DNA of 64,000 nucleotides from Sclerodactyla briareus (Eukaryota > Echinodermata > Holothuroidea > Dendrochirotida > Sclerodactylidae), in the NCBI GenBank assembly GCA_026419785.1, contig JAODTK010005570.1:1-64000 (forward strand), in the 5' to 3' direction. Positions within the stretch are counted from its first letter, which is position 1. Each line of letters starts with the position of its first letter. Below the pieces are notes generated by a model. That model saw nothing but the letters and a program-made list of their open reading frames with translations, was not told the origin of the DNA and did no database searches. Positions 22,298 through 36,362 of this stretch are shown one piece after another. Made by a program: the position numbers and the translations under genes.

Positions 22298-25200
22298 ACT
22301 GCAACTGGCAAGTCGGCACGATTTTGATTCCTGATTGCAAGAAATTTCCAGTCCTCCACACTCAATCAATCATAGCAGAGATAAAAGCATCAACTATCAA
22401 TAACACAGTGATACATGGTTGAAATTTTGTATGGAGGAACAAGCTGTTTTCTGCCGTGTTGAAACTCCCGTGGAAGAACTTTTGTCCTATGGTAGTTTTG
22501 TGGTACTTATTGCGCGATATTAAACGATCTGATTCGGAATTTTATTAATTTTTAAAATGACGATACTTTGGAACAAATATTTGGTGGGGTCTAGCATTGA
22601 CAAGGAAATATGGCTAATAGGTACATCTGTTACCCAGCCCGATTTGTAAGTATACTGTTTTATTATCCAGATAGGGATTTTACATTTCCTATGGAGACTA
22701 TCTCATGGGGAGTGTGACCGAATTTCGCATAACTGGTATTTACACCCATGACACCCCACAGTAAGACTAGCACCAGTAGTGCGATTATCAATCACATGTG
22801 TGGGAATGTTGTGTGAAGATTAATGTTCGTATTGAAGAGGGTGATTAGGGTCAGGAAGACTAACTTGAGGGTAGGGCCAGAGGTTTTATTCGTTGATGGT
22901 TTGGATGGGACCATGGCATATGTTATGGATCCTCGTTTTCCATTCACATTATTGACTTGTTAGTGAGTACAAAACGTTCAGCATGTGTAAACGCCCCGAT
23001 TATAAACAGAGTTTTATAATTATTGTGTCGAATTTTGTGAACATGATTGTTGCATTGCATGGCGCAAGACCCACACTAACTCATAGAGCACAATGCCTTG
23101 AAGTCATCCCTCTCGCATTCAACCATGCTTTCCATCACCCAGCCCCTCCTCGAGATATAGATGATTTGAGTGCTGTATTTTGACTGAATTTCTTCTTGCA
23201 GATTAGGTACGAACAATGGCATGCATTTTCAATATCATTGATGCTTTTTTTCTCGAATATTGCAATTTGGATGGAGCTTAAGCAACACATAGGGATATCA
23301 TTCTGTATCTTTACAACTCGTCCCGAGGAAATAAGGTCTCTGTCGGTTCATAGTATAGTTGAATAAGGCTTTCGATCAGCCCATACTACGGTAGGGGCAG
23401 GTGAGAACTAATGGTAACTAGTAAATAGTAATTGTAATCGTCAGTAACTCAGGGGTTAGCCCAGGCCCTAGTGGGGTGCATATAATCTGGTATGGGAACT
23501 ATAGTATTGATTGTCACTTTGATAAATGGCCAAGCGTGCTACAAGTAGTATGGTGTTGTTATTTTTGTTTTCATATGCAATATTCCATCTCTAAACATGT
23601 TTACCACATTAACATATGCTAAACAATTTGCATGTTTAAAGAGGTGTTTGATTCCTTGACATTTCGTCAAGTGAGGCTTCTATTCCCGATACCGGTGTCA
23701 ATGTTTGGTGCTGTTGGTGTTGGATTTGTCGGTGTCGGACGACAACACTGAATAGTGCTAACCTAAGTATTTGCTACTGATCGAAAGGAGCGTCTAACGA
23801 TAGATTCCGTTGCTGTTTAGCCTCGGTAGAGAGTAATATGGTATCACTGAATTACAACTGTCCTCAGGTGAGTAACGCAATCATGCATGCTCGTTCATGT
23901 TACAATCCCGTTGGTAAGAGGGAAATGATGCTTTAGAAAAAATCCATTCAGTTACCTAATGATCATGAGATGTTTGTTTATACACCCTTCAGAAGCTCGG
24001 AAATAGCTTCATGACTCTGCCCAAGTAGAAATTCAACTTAGGGTCACTGGTCAAAAATAAGTGTAAACTTAATCAACCCTGCCACCCACTTTAACATTTG
24101 CGTTACCAACGAAACTCCCAAAAACGTTCTGCTGATTGCGAATTCCTGCTTCATCACCTATTTGTCATCCTTCAATGCGATCTGCAATCTCGAACGTGAT
24201 TTACCCCTAGGAGAGACATACACCAATAGCAGAACACGGATAATTAACAAATCGTTAATTTCTTGTTTTAGTCGGGCATCACGTACACAGGCATTCCTCC
24301 TCGCTCTTCCCTGTGGCGAATGGTGATCTCACGACGGCGGCGGCGCGAGAAAAAACAAATTGGCCCCTTGTCCGTGAATGGACAAATCCCCTACATTAAT
24401 ACCAACGACCGTTGTTTGCCTAATGACCTTATCAATCATTCACTGAGATAACTATTCATGAAATGTTTAAATACTGTTCAAATTTGCTCGAGGCGTTTGT
24501 CCGCCTGAATGAGTGCTTAATTCAGGCGTGAAGATATCGGATTATTTATAATTTGACAGCAATCAGTTAGCCGTTGGCAAAACTTTGATTTCATACAACT
24601 TATATCAGGATTATTATTATTTAATACGAACCGTGTTGGTATGTACTATCATCTAACTACTTTCAAAGCAATAGACGCAATATCGTGTCAATGATTCTTG
24701 AAGAAAGACTAGTCCACTAATTATTCCGTAGATGATTTGAGAGTGGAGCTGACAAAACCCAAGTGAGAGCAGTTTACGCTGCAGCGAATTTCTATACGAG
24801 CCGCTCAGTTTCTCGTTAGGGTTGTTTGACAGGTGATGGTCCCCTAGTTAAAGATATACGTTGTTACCTCGGCCATTGTCGTATTCGTACTTTGCTGTCA
24901 AAGTCCTAATCGCCCAAAAATGCTTTATCCAACTATGCATCACACAAGGAGTAGATAGTTACCAATGCGAAATGACTACTTGAGTGCCCAACAAACATTT
25001 TTCTGATTGCATTGCATCGTAATTTGGTGAACTACGTAGGACAGCAATAATAACTTGCAGCGAAGTAAAACTACAATACCGAACTTCAAGAAATACTGAA
25101 TACGTGCGGGAGAGGCTTATCAAGTATGACTAAGTAAAGGGATATTTTATTTAGAGTGCTATAGTACAGAACTGCAGATATTTCGTGAGTTGAAAGCTGG

Positions 25201-27339
25201 GTTGTGTCCGGCACGGTGTCAACGCCCTATACGCTCCGTATGCAAAGGATGGTTGGTGTTGGTGTCAGCGCAACATTGGTTGAAAGTGTGAACAATTCAA
25301 TTCAACGAGGCGAAGCATAATGAAGTAGAACGGTCATTTTATTATTCATTAAACACAAACAAGAGAATTTTGCGCTTTCAGCCGGAGTTGCTGGCTAGGT
25401 GAAAACCGTGTCAAACATGTAAAAGGTTAGAGAGTGTATGTCTGATGTTGATGTGAGAATCCGTAAGTTGCTGTCATTGTTTTACGCGTATTGTGTTTTA
25501 ACACATGGTCGCCCTAACGCGTGAAACTATGTGATAGTTTTTTTTTGTTTTGTTTTTTATGCCAACTGTAATACACGATAGTAATCGAATTTTAATAACA
25601 TTGTTGTGACACCAATTGCCCAATGAGACTGCAAGAATATAGTTAATGGGTGACAGATGACAGACCTACTTTTTTTTGGAAAAAATCAAAATATGTCCCC
25701 TAATATCTTCGGGAAATCACGACCAGCTGAATATTGGTCAATCAAGTGGGGTTTTTGTTTTCTTTCATTGTTAGATTATTTGATGACGTATTTTTGTTTA
25801 TACCTCTCTGGCCATTGACAACGCCCCCAAATTGAAAGGTACTCAGTGGTTCAATTTTATGGCATCTTCTGTAAAAAATGGAATAGAAAATAGTACTCGG
25901 GTGATCAACGATCATCCATCCAGTGAAAGGGATTATATTAGGCCCATGATTCGTTATTATTATGAATATCGGCTCTTTCAACGAATGAACGGGCATCCAA
26001 TACAATACCATAAGCTGCCGAGTTAATCATAATTTACACTTGATGAGGAACAACAGACCGCTAAAGGTATTCAGAACAGGAAGCATATGTGGAATTCAGG
26101 TTTCAGAACCGGTTGACAAATGAGCCGCCCTAAATTGTCAAAGGAAAAGAAAAGGCCACTGACCAAATGCCTACCACTATGCCACGTAAGTTACAGGCAA
26201 AATGTTAGCGACTGTATATCTAAGGGCGTATGCAACAATATGTCTCCTACCGATTCTTTGGTTATTAAGAATAATTGTGTGGATAATACTTTTGCTCCGA
26301 TAGCAACGCCTACAGTATGTTTGGCTGGAAGCTGGGCGGATCTGGCACAGATTTTTCAGCATTGTTGAGCGGATGTCAAAGACAACATCACTTCCACCTA
26401 GCCTTTTTTTCTTAGATATCTCACCCTAATGTTGAATTGAAATATCAATCTGTTCGCATAATCAACGCTTCGCAACTTCAACATGTTCCTTGCATGATTA
26501 ATCTTCGATAGATCAACGTTTTTAGACGTGCTTCGCCCAGGGATTTTTAACCTCAATCAGCGGCCATCCAATTATTGTATCTCAGCTCGCTGCCCAATTT
26601 CCGTTTATGCTACCAATAGCCGGCCAAATAAATGAGTGATGCCAGGTGCATGACGCCAATTTTCTGTAACACACTGTAACACAAACAAACTAGAATCAAG
26701 GTTAGAAAGACGGTTGATTCTATTCAGTTTTCCGAAACATATAGGAAATATGGGCGAAACGCGCTAAAGAGTGTAAATTAATTACAGTGGGGAGGAGAAT
26801 TTGACAGATAAAATCATGGTTTTTGTATAAATAATTGAAGATGATAACCAGTGTGTAAACGTTCTCAGTTTCATTTTTAGAAGTAGTAGTATAAATCAGT
26901 ATAGCTTGCGAAGATATTGACTTGAGATATTGGCAGCAGCACGCAGGTGATAATTATTTGTTAGCGTAATACATTTCTGGGAATTGGCCTTCCCAGCAGT
27001 AAATCTGTTGGGATTAGAGTTCTCTCGTGAAATATACCGAATACACAAAGTGTTCTACGGTCGCTATATTGCCTAAATAGATAGGTCAGCGGGTAGCGGT
27101 TAGGTTCACCGACTAGGCATACTGATATATCATGTGCTATTCATATTTCAATGAATGATAAAAATAACATGGACTTTAGGCCGGTTTCATTCTTACCCCT
27201 AAAATGGAATAATAAACTATAATGATTCATATTATATTATATCGCTAATTACTAAACTTTTGAACCATTTCTAACGGCAACTATTTATAACCTTGATTGA
27301 AGCAACGTTGAAAACGAGTCTAAGGGAAAAGTCCCTGTA

Positions 27340-27567
27340 TTTAAACAGATATGGAGCAGGAATCGCACGAGAGCGTTGTTTGTATGATTCTTTCTGAGCC
27401 TTTCTGTTAGAGCCGTATATGTTTAGGTTTGGTTCGAGAACTGTTTCCGCCTTAAGAACACCTGCTCCACCGCGGACTTGATAGAGCAGGCAGTTGACAG
27501 ACAACGATAAATACCAGTGATAATCGATATCGAGAACATTCGATTGAATTAGATTTACAATACTCAA
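27340..27567 (-). other. Coding-like minus-strand block at the end of module A
   Basis: On the minus strand, the units read similar peptides at the corresponding place: part of 9,499-9,723 in U1, this interval in U3, and 41,280-41,451 in U4. Shared pieces include CLSTAC, EAGVLKA or a close variant, and KAQKESYKQ or KAQKRVIQT. Preservation of a frame in three noisy copies is better than expected for random sequence, but the peptide matches nothing I recognise. It sits just upstream of the RT module on the opposite strand. It may be part of another mobile element or an old exon. Confidence 0.25.
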
Positions 27568-27734
27568 AACAGGGACCCAGATATGCGCAGTGATTCCTTG
27601 TCAAATTTTGACTAATAAAAACCATCGTTCGTCCAGTTTTACGATCAACATTCCAGATCGGTTGTTACCCCGACACGTCATACATCTACATACTAGGTGA
27701 GTTGTTCTTGAATCTACGCAGCAAATACACATAT

Positions 27735-29762
27735 ACACACAACCCAGAGCTGCATTCATGAAGAACCTGATCGCGCGGATCCCGTCAAACCCAGAAGCAG
27801 TGAAGAAAGGCAGATAGCAGTGACGACGAGACTCTCAACAACATCTCCGTGGAAAACTCACTCCGAAGAAGTCCCCGGCCGCGACCAACGCGTAACCAGA
27901 AAGGTCCGCTAGCCACGCCGACGGACTTACTTATCGCCCTGGCAGGAGAATTGTTCTTAACAAGGAGCGAAGGGGATACAAAACCCGCCTCCGGGAGAAG
28001 TACAGCACGGTTCAACGGAGTCCTACGAAGACACGAGTCCAGTCGCCTACAACAGAAAATGTTACGTTCATCCAAAACGGATGAACGGACCAAACTGGAA
28101 ATCGACACTACACACAAAACCCATCGACATCCTTCTCTCACGCGACTGCTTTGAAATCAATGGCTAATTTTACAGACAAACAATCGGTTGTGCAAAGAGG
28201 AGTCAAGCGTCCGCTGAGATCTGGCGCCGTGGTCATGTACAAACCAGAGACTTTATATCATCCAATCGCCAATCGGGAACGAACATCCTACAATGGCCCA
28301 GGTACTGAGATTTTCATATTTCTATAATACAGTTTGAGCCTGAAGACGAATCGAACTCAATTGTGAAACGTATCAGCGCATTACACCCCTCTCCTCAAGT
28401 TCACAGCAGATTCCTAACGCTGAAGTCACATACATCGATATTACGGTTTTCAAGGGAGACAATGTCGTCAAAAACGGCCTTTCGATACAAACTTTAATAC
28501 CAAGCAAGCCTACGGGAACCTATTATACTTATATTTAAAAACTAGGCTCACCCCCAAGCCACTTTCAAGGCTTCATTCAATTCTGAGGTATACACCTTTG
28601 CAACAATGAGGCAGATTACATCGAGAAAAAATATTTTCCACAGAAAAACTCCGCACTGCACGAAAGGAGAAGTTACACGCATATCGAAACCACCACTGGT
28701 GTTCAAACTGACTTGCACACCCCATATCAAACCAAGTCTTGAAAAAGGCCTTGACCAAGCATTGGCACTTGACCAACGATCACCCAAACCTTCTTCGCAA
28801 CTGTTTCATAAAGCCCCCAAATTACCGACAAAATCTCAGAGATTATAGCTAACTTCAGATTTCCATGCGGGCCTTCACATGGAGAAACAGAACGCGAAGA
28901 CGATACTCTTCTAAATCAGTTGATCGCAGCATTATAGAACGACACTAAAAGTTATAATCATAAGAGGCACCACCACTATACGGCATACCATTGATGAAGC
29001 CCCAAAACATTAACGAGGGCAGACAATATAGTCTGGTTCCAAATCGCAGCCAAACAAGGCTCACAAACTTCACTACCGCTCACGTCGGGGGGGCAGTGTG
29101 GCCCGGAACGCATTCGTGGCTTGGCGGCAGATATCGCTCGTGATATATCGATATTGTGGTAGCATTGATATTTGTTCAACTCACCGAAGTCGTTTAACCC
29201 AGCATCGAAAGTTCTAGCCTCGATCGTGGTTTCCAAAGGGGTCATTTTTTCAGTCGGCATTTAGACACACACTTGATCTGACTAAACCATACCACTCACA
29301 AACTTTTAAACACTCCTGCTCAACTTGGCTCACAAGTCCTGGGTAAATAGAAGAACTTACGACGTGATCAAATTGTTTAATCGGCCATATATGATGTTAG
29401 CCTGATCAAGAATATCACGGATGTTTTATTGCTAATCGATAGACGCATGGGCAACCCGGGAACAAAACACATCACCTTCAGACTATGAAGTCAATGTTTG
29501 ACTTGGTCCAGCCATTTAACCCGGTGTTTTTTTTATTCCAAGCTGTTGTGAAAACACCACATAATTCAAAGACCGTCAAATCTTCACGCCACTATACCAC
29601 CAAGTGTTTTTTGCCCAAGATCCAAGCCGAAATTCATTGAGTCCGGATTCCAGGATCTCGATAGGCCTCCCAAAGAAATCAGTCTGTTCGCCGGCAAGCG
29701 CAACACTTGATGGTAAGTAACCCAGCGCCAACCCCCCCCCCCCACCCCCCCCCCCCACCCCC
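27735..29762 (+). mobile_element. Module B copy 3: Penelope-like reverse transcriptase fragment
   Basis: This copy gives the clearest motif in one frame: AEVTYIDITVFKGDN at about 28,421-28,465. It corresponds to the conserved 'V-T-Y-L-D-L-T' block just after the palm in Penelope-like RTs and related invertebrate RTs. A thumb-like segment with H-W and N-D-H-P spacing lies near 28,760. Position and order agree with the other three copies. RNA-copying and integration roles are known for the family; here the copy looks dead or poorly sequenced. No GIY-YIG nuclease is visible before the C-run at 29,732. Confidence 0.65.
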
Positions 29763-29763
29763 C
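29732..29763. repeat. C homopolymer at B/C boundary of U3
   Basis: Three C-runs separated by single A bases. In U1 and U2 the same place is C-rich but mixed (about 12,032-12,046 and 16,670-16,684), so the long pure run is private to U3. Confidence 0.9.
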
Positions 29764-29799
29764 AATTACGATATTACATGATATACAGGCCAACCGGTG

Positions 29800-30138
29800 T
29801 CCAACCGGTCATATTGGTGGAAAGTGAGCCATATTGTTAGACGTGGGCCATATCGGTGGAAAATGGGCCATATTGGTGTATGGTCTGCAATATTGGAGGA
29901 AAGTATCTATATTTTGGTGGGGATTTTTGGCCATATTGTTGGGAATTTGCCACATTGTTGAACGTGTCTATAATTGGTGGATCGTTCGTCATATTGGTGG
30001 ATATATGCGTAATGGTGGATTGGAGGAAAGTATCAATATTGGTGGGTATGGGCCATGTTGTTGGAAAGTGGGTCATATTGGTGGAAAATGAGTCAGATTG
30101 GTGCAAATTGGGCCATATGGTGGAGAAGTAATAGTAGA
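29800..30138. repeat. 20-bp minisatellite, C module of U3
   Basis: Same repeat as at 12,085 and 17,810, again ending in a TAG-type run and followed by the LINE-like minus-strand end at 30,150-30,400. Opposed ORFs of about 90-110 codons across it are repeat translations. Confidence 0.9.
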
Positions 30139-33100
30139 GGGTTGAGTCTCGTCTATCCGACATGCTCATTGATTAACCTCCGCCACGTATCACGATCTTG
30201 CGCAAAGTTTACTGCTTCCTCGAAACTGTTAATGTTGATGTCCCTGATTGCGATTTGATTTTCGAGGCAGGGTAGTCACGGGTCCTCAACTGGCGCAGTG
30301 TATGTCTCAATGCCTCTCTCAGAGCGATCTTCGCGGAGTTCTTCGTGGAGTCTCGCAACGTGAAAAAATCAAATCTCGATGTGCTACTACGGATGACCAA
30401 GGGATTTGGTTGGTCACATCACAGAGTTGGTCGTTTGGTATCAAATTTATGGTCCTCTGATGGTTAGAACATTGCGGAGTAGTCTTCTTTGAAAAGTGTC
30501 AGTTTGTGATCAAGGTCCTTATTGTACCCCAAAGTTCGCAATTATACAGAAAAATAGTTCATTAGGGCATCGAAATCCGGAGTTTGAGGCTTGTCCTACT
30601 CGTCGCTTGAAAAATGTGACAGAGGTTGAAAGCCTGTGGTTATACCAATTCTTTTGGTAAGACTATTCGGTCCAACAAAAGTCGTACATATTCCATTTCT
30701 TCCAACTTCCACTGCCATCCTTGTTATGAACAACTTCTCAGTTTTGTGCGTTTTTTTCAGATTTATCGTGTCCGTTTCTCATCACTCGTTCTTCGGCGTC
30801 TTGCAGTATATGTTTCACCGTTGAGCCAAGAGAATATCATCGCGTATGTTGAGTCCCGGTGAAGAAGTGGTCGGTGTTATTATTTTACCATGTAGTCATT
30901 GATCAACTACTGAGATGGTTGGATAACTGACATTAATGCCATGTTCATCTGATTCCAAGAGTTGGCTAGGTACGTTATAAAGAATAATGAACTTGCACTG
31001 TCACCCGGGGGGACCCGAGGTTGTGCTGAACTTATTTACTAGTTTGCCGTTAATTTGACCGTGTGTGCAAATCGTCTAGTAATAGGAAGAGATGGAGTTC
31101 GTCGAGCTCGCGGACTGTTCAATTATTTAACAATGTCCCTCTTTGGATCGTATCGTACGTTTTGCTCATATCCAGTATAAGTGAAAAGTAGGTCATGTAG
31201 GTGTACGGCGGGTTACATTCACATCAATGCGTTAATTCCACTATTTAATTTGATCCAATTGAACGTGACGATACTCGTTGTTGCTTACATTGACCCCCCT
31301 TAGTTTGAACAATTGTTAAATGATACCCCCCTCCCAAAAAAGGGAAAAAATAAAGGTCTCTCCACACACATAAAATACACACAGGGCACGGCGCTTGATG
31401 CCTTTCCTTCGGGAAGGACCCAAAAACTGAGAAAACGCGAGTCCTTACGTCGAAAATTGCAATCCAATGGAAAGAATAACGACGAAACGGCTACATGTTA
31501 ACAGTATGGTCCCCAGCTTTGTAGATGATGATGGAGTAACTCATGCATTCGTTAGCACTCACTCGCATAATATGGTGATGCATGGTGATAACGATGAAAT
31601 GAAACAACACAGGTCATGCCTCATGGAGTTACCAATATTGGGATGAGATTATGTTCCTATGCAGACATCCATGACAACCATTATACCGTATAATATTGGC
31701 CGTCAGGGAATATATTTATGGAGATTTATGTGTAACAGTTCTTTTCACGATCATTACACATCACAGGGAAGGCACACTCGACAGGTCGAAACGACAAAGG
31801 TAGTCAGTGATTCCGAGTTGTGTTGATGAATCTTTTACGAGCAAGGGACTACTTAGTCAGGACCATTTAATTGAGCATTACCAACAACATTTCTCTGCAG
31901 TCGAAAACGGCATGAATTCAAAACATATTTTCCAGTTGGTAGTAGCAGTGAGTATTCGTTTCATTGACTATTGTTCGCATTCATTCAATCGAGTAAACGA
32001 AACGCGGAAATGGTCTTTTTATTTGAATAAAACAAGCAGTTACCAATTGCAAACTCAATGGCAAGACAATGGCATAGACTGTCAATAGGAACATGGCACA
32101 AAAACTGTGGACGGCAAAACGACATATCATACCAGACGAAACAATATGCAATCCCCCTTCCCCACCCATAGTCATTAACAAATGTCATAGTATACACGGC
32201 AAGATTCATTTTTGTTCCACAATTTAACAGAATGTTGTAATGGCAGGACACCCGAAATGACCTTCTCAGACTACCCGAAGAAACTTTGCTCGTCTCGAAA
32301 ATATCGTTCATCCTTGGTCAGGGAGAGCTGACTCTAATTGGGAAAATGTATTGATAACATCGTTATCATCGTTTGGCACTACTCAGTTGGTTATTCTATT
32401 TTATGTTTCACCAGGACCGCTTGCTTATTTTGTTAAGGAGATTCAGATCTGTATATGAATCGTTCTGGTTGGGAATCAGAAAAGAAACGAAAAGCGTTTA
32501 GTCTATGGGGGAGGATTGTTATAGTGGGTTGGTTACTTTGGTGAGAGAATAACAACAAAATTCTGTAAATGTTGACTCCTTCAACCAAAAGACACAAAAA
32601 ATGAGTACATAAAATAATTTTCCGTGTTGTCCATGTGTACGTCATGTGTTATTGCGCAATTGGGATTCTCCCCAATTCTCTGCTTAATAGCCGAAACTTT
32701 GAAGGCCAATATCTCAACATAGAAACATCGTATTGAAATGGGGTTTGGATGCATAGATATAGTTTCCCATTCTCCATGATATATCCAAGACCGATACTTC
32801 CACATCCAGACGCATTCATCTGTAACGTGCGTTCGGCTGGGCCTTCATGAATTTCAAGATTGTTGGTGTTGTATGTAGGAATTACGCCTTTACAGAAGAA
32901 AATCCTATAATTCTCCTGACGGGAGGGATTAGCTGATTTTCACCTTAATTTGATCCATTGACGTTACACCAATATTATATTCAGCACGAGATCAGGCAGT
33001 GCCTGGGCCACCCGCTCTAAGAAAATGTGTGTCCATTTGACTCAAGAAGGCGTGAAAAAAACCATATTTATTCCGTAACTTAAAAATGAGGTAGGACCTA

Positions 33101-33152
33101 ATCTATAAGAGATTAAGACGGCGTTCGCTTTGAATTTATCACTAGTGACTGT

Positions 33153-33464
33153 TTATGAGAGCAATTCGCAAATCTTGATGAGTAGCATAGCCGCATAAAA
33201 CCTTCTTACATGTACCTCTGATTGACTTGAGAGTTTAGCCATTAGGTATCTTGAAGGAAAGTGTGCTCCCCATTTCCAACTATTCACGATTGTATGGCAA
33301 GGACAACCGATATGCCCCTTGTGGGTTGTGGCCGGGATTCCTGCAATCATAGACATGTCAGTAAGCTCATGCGGGACCGTCACGTCATCGTACGCAGAGA
33401 TTAACGCTAACAGGTCCACATGACTGACTTCAAAACCCCCAGACCAATTGTTGTAGATCGTCAA
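33153..33464 (-). CDS. Unidentified 103-aa ORF in module E of U3
   Basis: The product contains the coding-like stretch HVDLLALISAYDDVTVPHEL followed shortly by GIPATTHKGHIGCPCH. In U4 the corresponding minus-strand ORF (49,764-49,985) keeps VSVISAYDDV at the same place; U2 has the same DNA in broken frames. A Gly/Cys/His-containing patch is visible, but no known zinc motif is complete. I cannot name a family. It may be a relic of a mobile-element protein. Confidence 0.22.
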   Translation of the reverse strand: MTIYNNWSGGFEVSHVDLLALISAYDDVTVPHELTDMSMIAGIPATTHKGHIGCPCHTIVNSWKWGAHFPSRYLMAKLSSQSEVHVRRFYAAMLLIKICELLS

Positions 33465-36362
33465 GTGAGCATCATGGACCGCTATTTGAGAGCGAGAGTC
33501 TCACCCCGTTAGTCAGTGGTTAGACACGTATTGTCCTTACCCCTAGAATACAAATGGGAAGGCCAAGAACGTACTTGTCAACGATTCACTCTCGGGTTCA
33601 ACGTGTACACAAGGTACATAGTCACTTCCGCTCGATAGCTTGAGGATAGTTTTCCAAGTCCTTCAGATTAAATCAAATCGATACTTCATTGTTTTGGTGA
33701 CAACTTTGCTCAACTCCACCTGGCCGGTCTATCCAGTGAGAATGTTGTTAGCCTCCCGCGAAATAGGTTTGAAATGTGGAATGATTGCTTCTAATGCTGA
33801 CGGCCCAATCAGAGAGTCCCCTTAAAGACGCGCTAACTAGTTTACCAAGAAGGAAAATACGTAGTACATAGTGGAAGTAACAATCGCCTGTGATGCAATG
33901 TATAGATCATATGAGCAATGAAGCTCTGCTGGAATCGTCAGTTCGTTCGGTAAAACCAGCCCTAATTCGTTACGGAGTATCCATACCTAATAACCGAAAT
34001 AAGAATCGGTTACGGTGACATGTTATGTCACACTTGAAAAGAGATACTGCAAGGTTTTCGAGAATCTGCCGTATGCAAGTTGAAGGAGATTATTTTCAAT
34101 ACATTGATCAGGCTGATAATATATGTTTTCACTGAGGACCCAACAGAATATATAGCTATTATATTTATAGTGGATTGCCCTACCCGGTTTCGAAGCAAAT
34201 AGGAGAACAGTGACACTTCGAGAAAATGCATCTGCAAAGTCTGCCACGATTTGAAAAATGATTTGTTCAAGAAATGCAGTCCTCAACACATCATCATCAT
34301 ACAGGGAGAAAAGCATTCAACTATCAATAACAGGGGTGCACATGGTGTGAAATTGATGGAGGACAGGTTTTCTGCAGTTTGAAACTTCCCGTGGAGAGAA
34401 CTTTGTTCCTATGGTAGTGTTGTGGTACTCTTTGCGCGATATTAAACAAAGCATCTGAGTACGGAATATTCGAATTCTATTGAATTTTTAATGACGCTAC
34501 TTCTGGACAAAAATGTTTGGTGGGGTCTGTTACCCTAGCCCGAGTTGTACAACTGATGTTATCAGATATGGATTATTTCAGATCTATGGAGTGTGACCGA
34601 TTTCCCATAACTGGTAATGTACACAATGACACTGCCAATTATCAATTACATGTGTGGGAAGTTGTGATGAAGGGTAGTGGTTAGTATTGAAGAGGGTGAT
34701 TAGGGTTAGAGGAGTAAATTGAGGGTAAGGGCCAGCGGTTCATTCAGTTTTGAGAGGCGCTTGGATGGTACAGGATATAAGGTTATGAAAGCCTGTGTTC
34801 CATGGCACATTTTATGGACTGTTAATGAATACACAACTCTCAGCTTGTGTAATGTCCCCATAGAAATAAGTGTTTTATGAACTTGTGTGAACACGATTTT
34901 GCTGGCGCAGACCCACACTAACTCATGAGAAGCACAGCATGAAGGCACCCATCCGCATTCACCCACTGCTTCAAATCACCCAGCCACCTCAAGATAGAGA
35001 TAATTTGAGTGCTGTAATTTTGATTGGAAGTTATTTCTTGAAGATTAGGATATCGAACAATGGCATTCATGTTCAATATCATTGATGCTTTTTGTCCGAA
35101 ATTGCAATGGTGGATGGAGCTTCAGGCAATCACCTAGGGATATATTGTATCTCAAACTCGTCCCGGGATAAGGGCTCGTCGGGTTCATAGTAGTTGAAGA
35201 GGCCTTTCGGTACAGCACAGGCCGTGGTAGGGGCAGGGTGGAGAACTAATAGTAATAGTAATTAGTAATAGGTCAGTAACTCTGGTTAGCCCAGGCCATA
35301 GGGTGCATATAATCTGATAGGGGACTAAGTAGTGATGTCAACTTGAGTAATGGCCAAGCGTGCTAAAGTTAGTATGTGTGTTATTTTGTTCATATGCAAA
35401 TTCCATACTCATGAAAATGTTTATACCAAATGAACATTGCTGAACAATTTCAGTTAAAAGTGTTTGATCCTTACATTTGTCAAGTAAGGCTCCTATTTCC
35501 GTACCGGTTGTCAAGTTGGTGCTGGTGTGGTGTCGGATTTGCCGGGGCGGACACAAACTGAATAGTGCCTACCTAAGATTGCTACTTGTCGGAAGGAGCG
35601 CTAAGCGGAAAGGATCCGTTGGCGTTTCAGCCTCGGTAGATAGAGACGTAAATATGAATCACTGAATTATCAACTGTCCTTGCAGTGGAAGGTAAACGCG
35701 AATCATGATGCTGTTCATGTTACAATCCGTTGGTAAGAGGGAATGATGCTTTAGAAAAAGGCCCCTTCAGTTACCTAAATGATCGAAGAGTTGTTCAATA
35801 ACCTTTTTTAGGCTCGGAAAGAGCTTCATGACTCTGCCCAAGTGGAAATTCAGAACTTAAGAGTCACTGCCAAAAATAAAGTTGGTGAACTTCAACCCTT
35901 CCAACCCACCTGTAATTTTGCGTTACCAACAACTCCCTAAAACGTTCTTGCTGATTGCGAATGGTCTGCTTCCAATAACCTATTTGTCATCCTTCAATGC
36001 GATCTGCATCTCGAAACGTGATTTACCCCTAGGACAAGACAGACAACCGTGCATCACGTACTCAGTCATTCCTCCTTCGCTCTTCCCTGTGTGCTGGAAT
36101 GTGTCTCACGAACGGCGGGGCGGCGCGAGAAAAAAAAATTGGCCCCTTGTCCGCGAATGGCCAATCCACTACAATAATACCAACGACCGTTGTTTCCTAA
36201 TGACCTTATCACTGAGATCACTAGTCATGAAATGTTTAAATACTGTTCAAATTTTGTCGAGATTTGTCCGCCTGAATATGCTTATTTCAGGCGTGAAGAA
36301 TCGGATTATTTATATTTGACCGCGAATCAATTTAGGCCGTTGGCAAAACTTGATTTCATACA

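Larger units (their letters stand above)
22298..34225. repeat. Array unit U3 (complete A-B-C-D-E)
   Basis: The only unit that has all five modules and no visible private insertion: A about 22,298-27,735, B 27,735-29,765, C 29,766-31,560, D 31,560-32,210, E 32,210-34,225. It gives the best estimate of unit length (about 11.93 kb) and is the natural reference for defining insertions and deletions in the others. Confidence 0.8.

Noticed and set aside
29834-30169. Opposed ORFs of about 85-110 codons over the minisatellite, with similar ones at 12,085-12,380 and 17,868-18,188.
   Set aside because: They are translations of a 20-bp tandem repeat and show only periodic composition.
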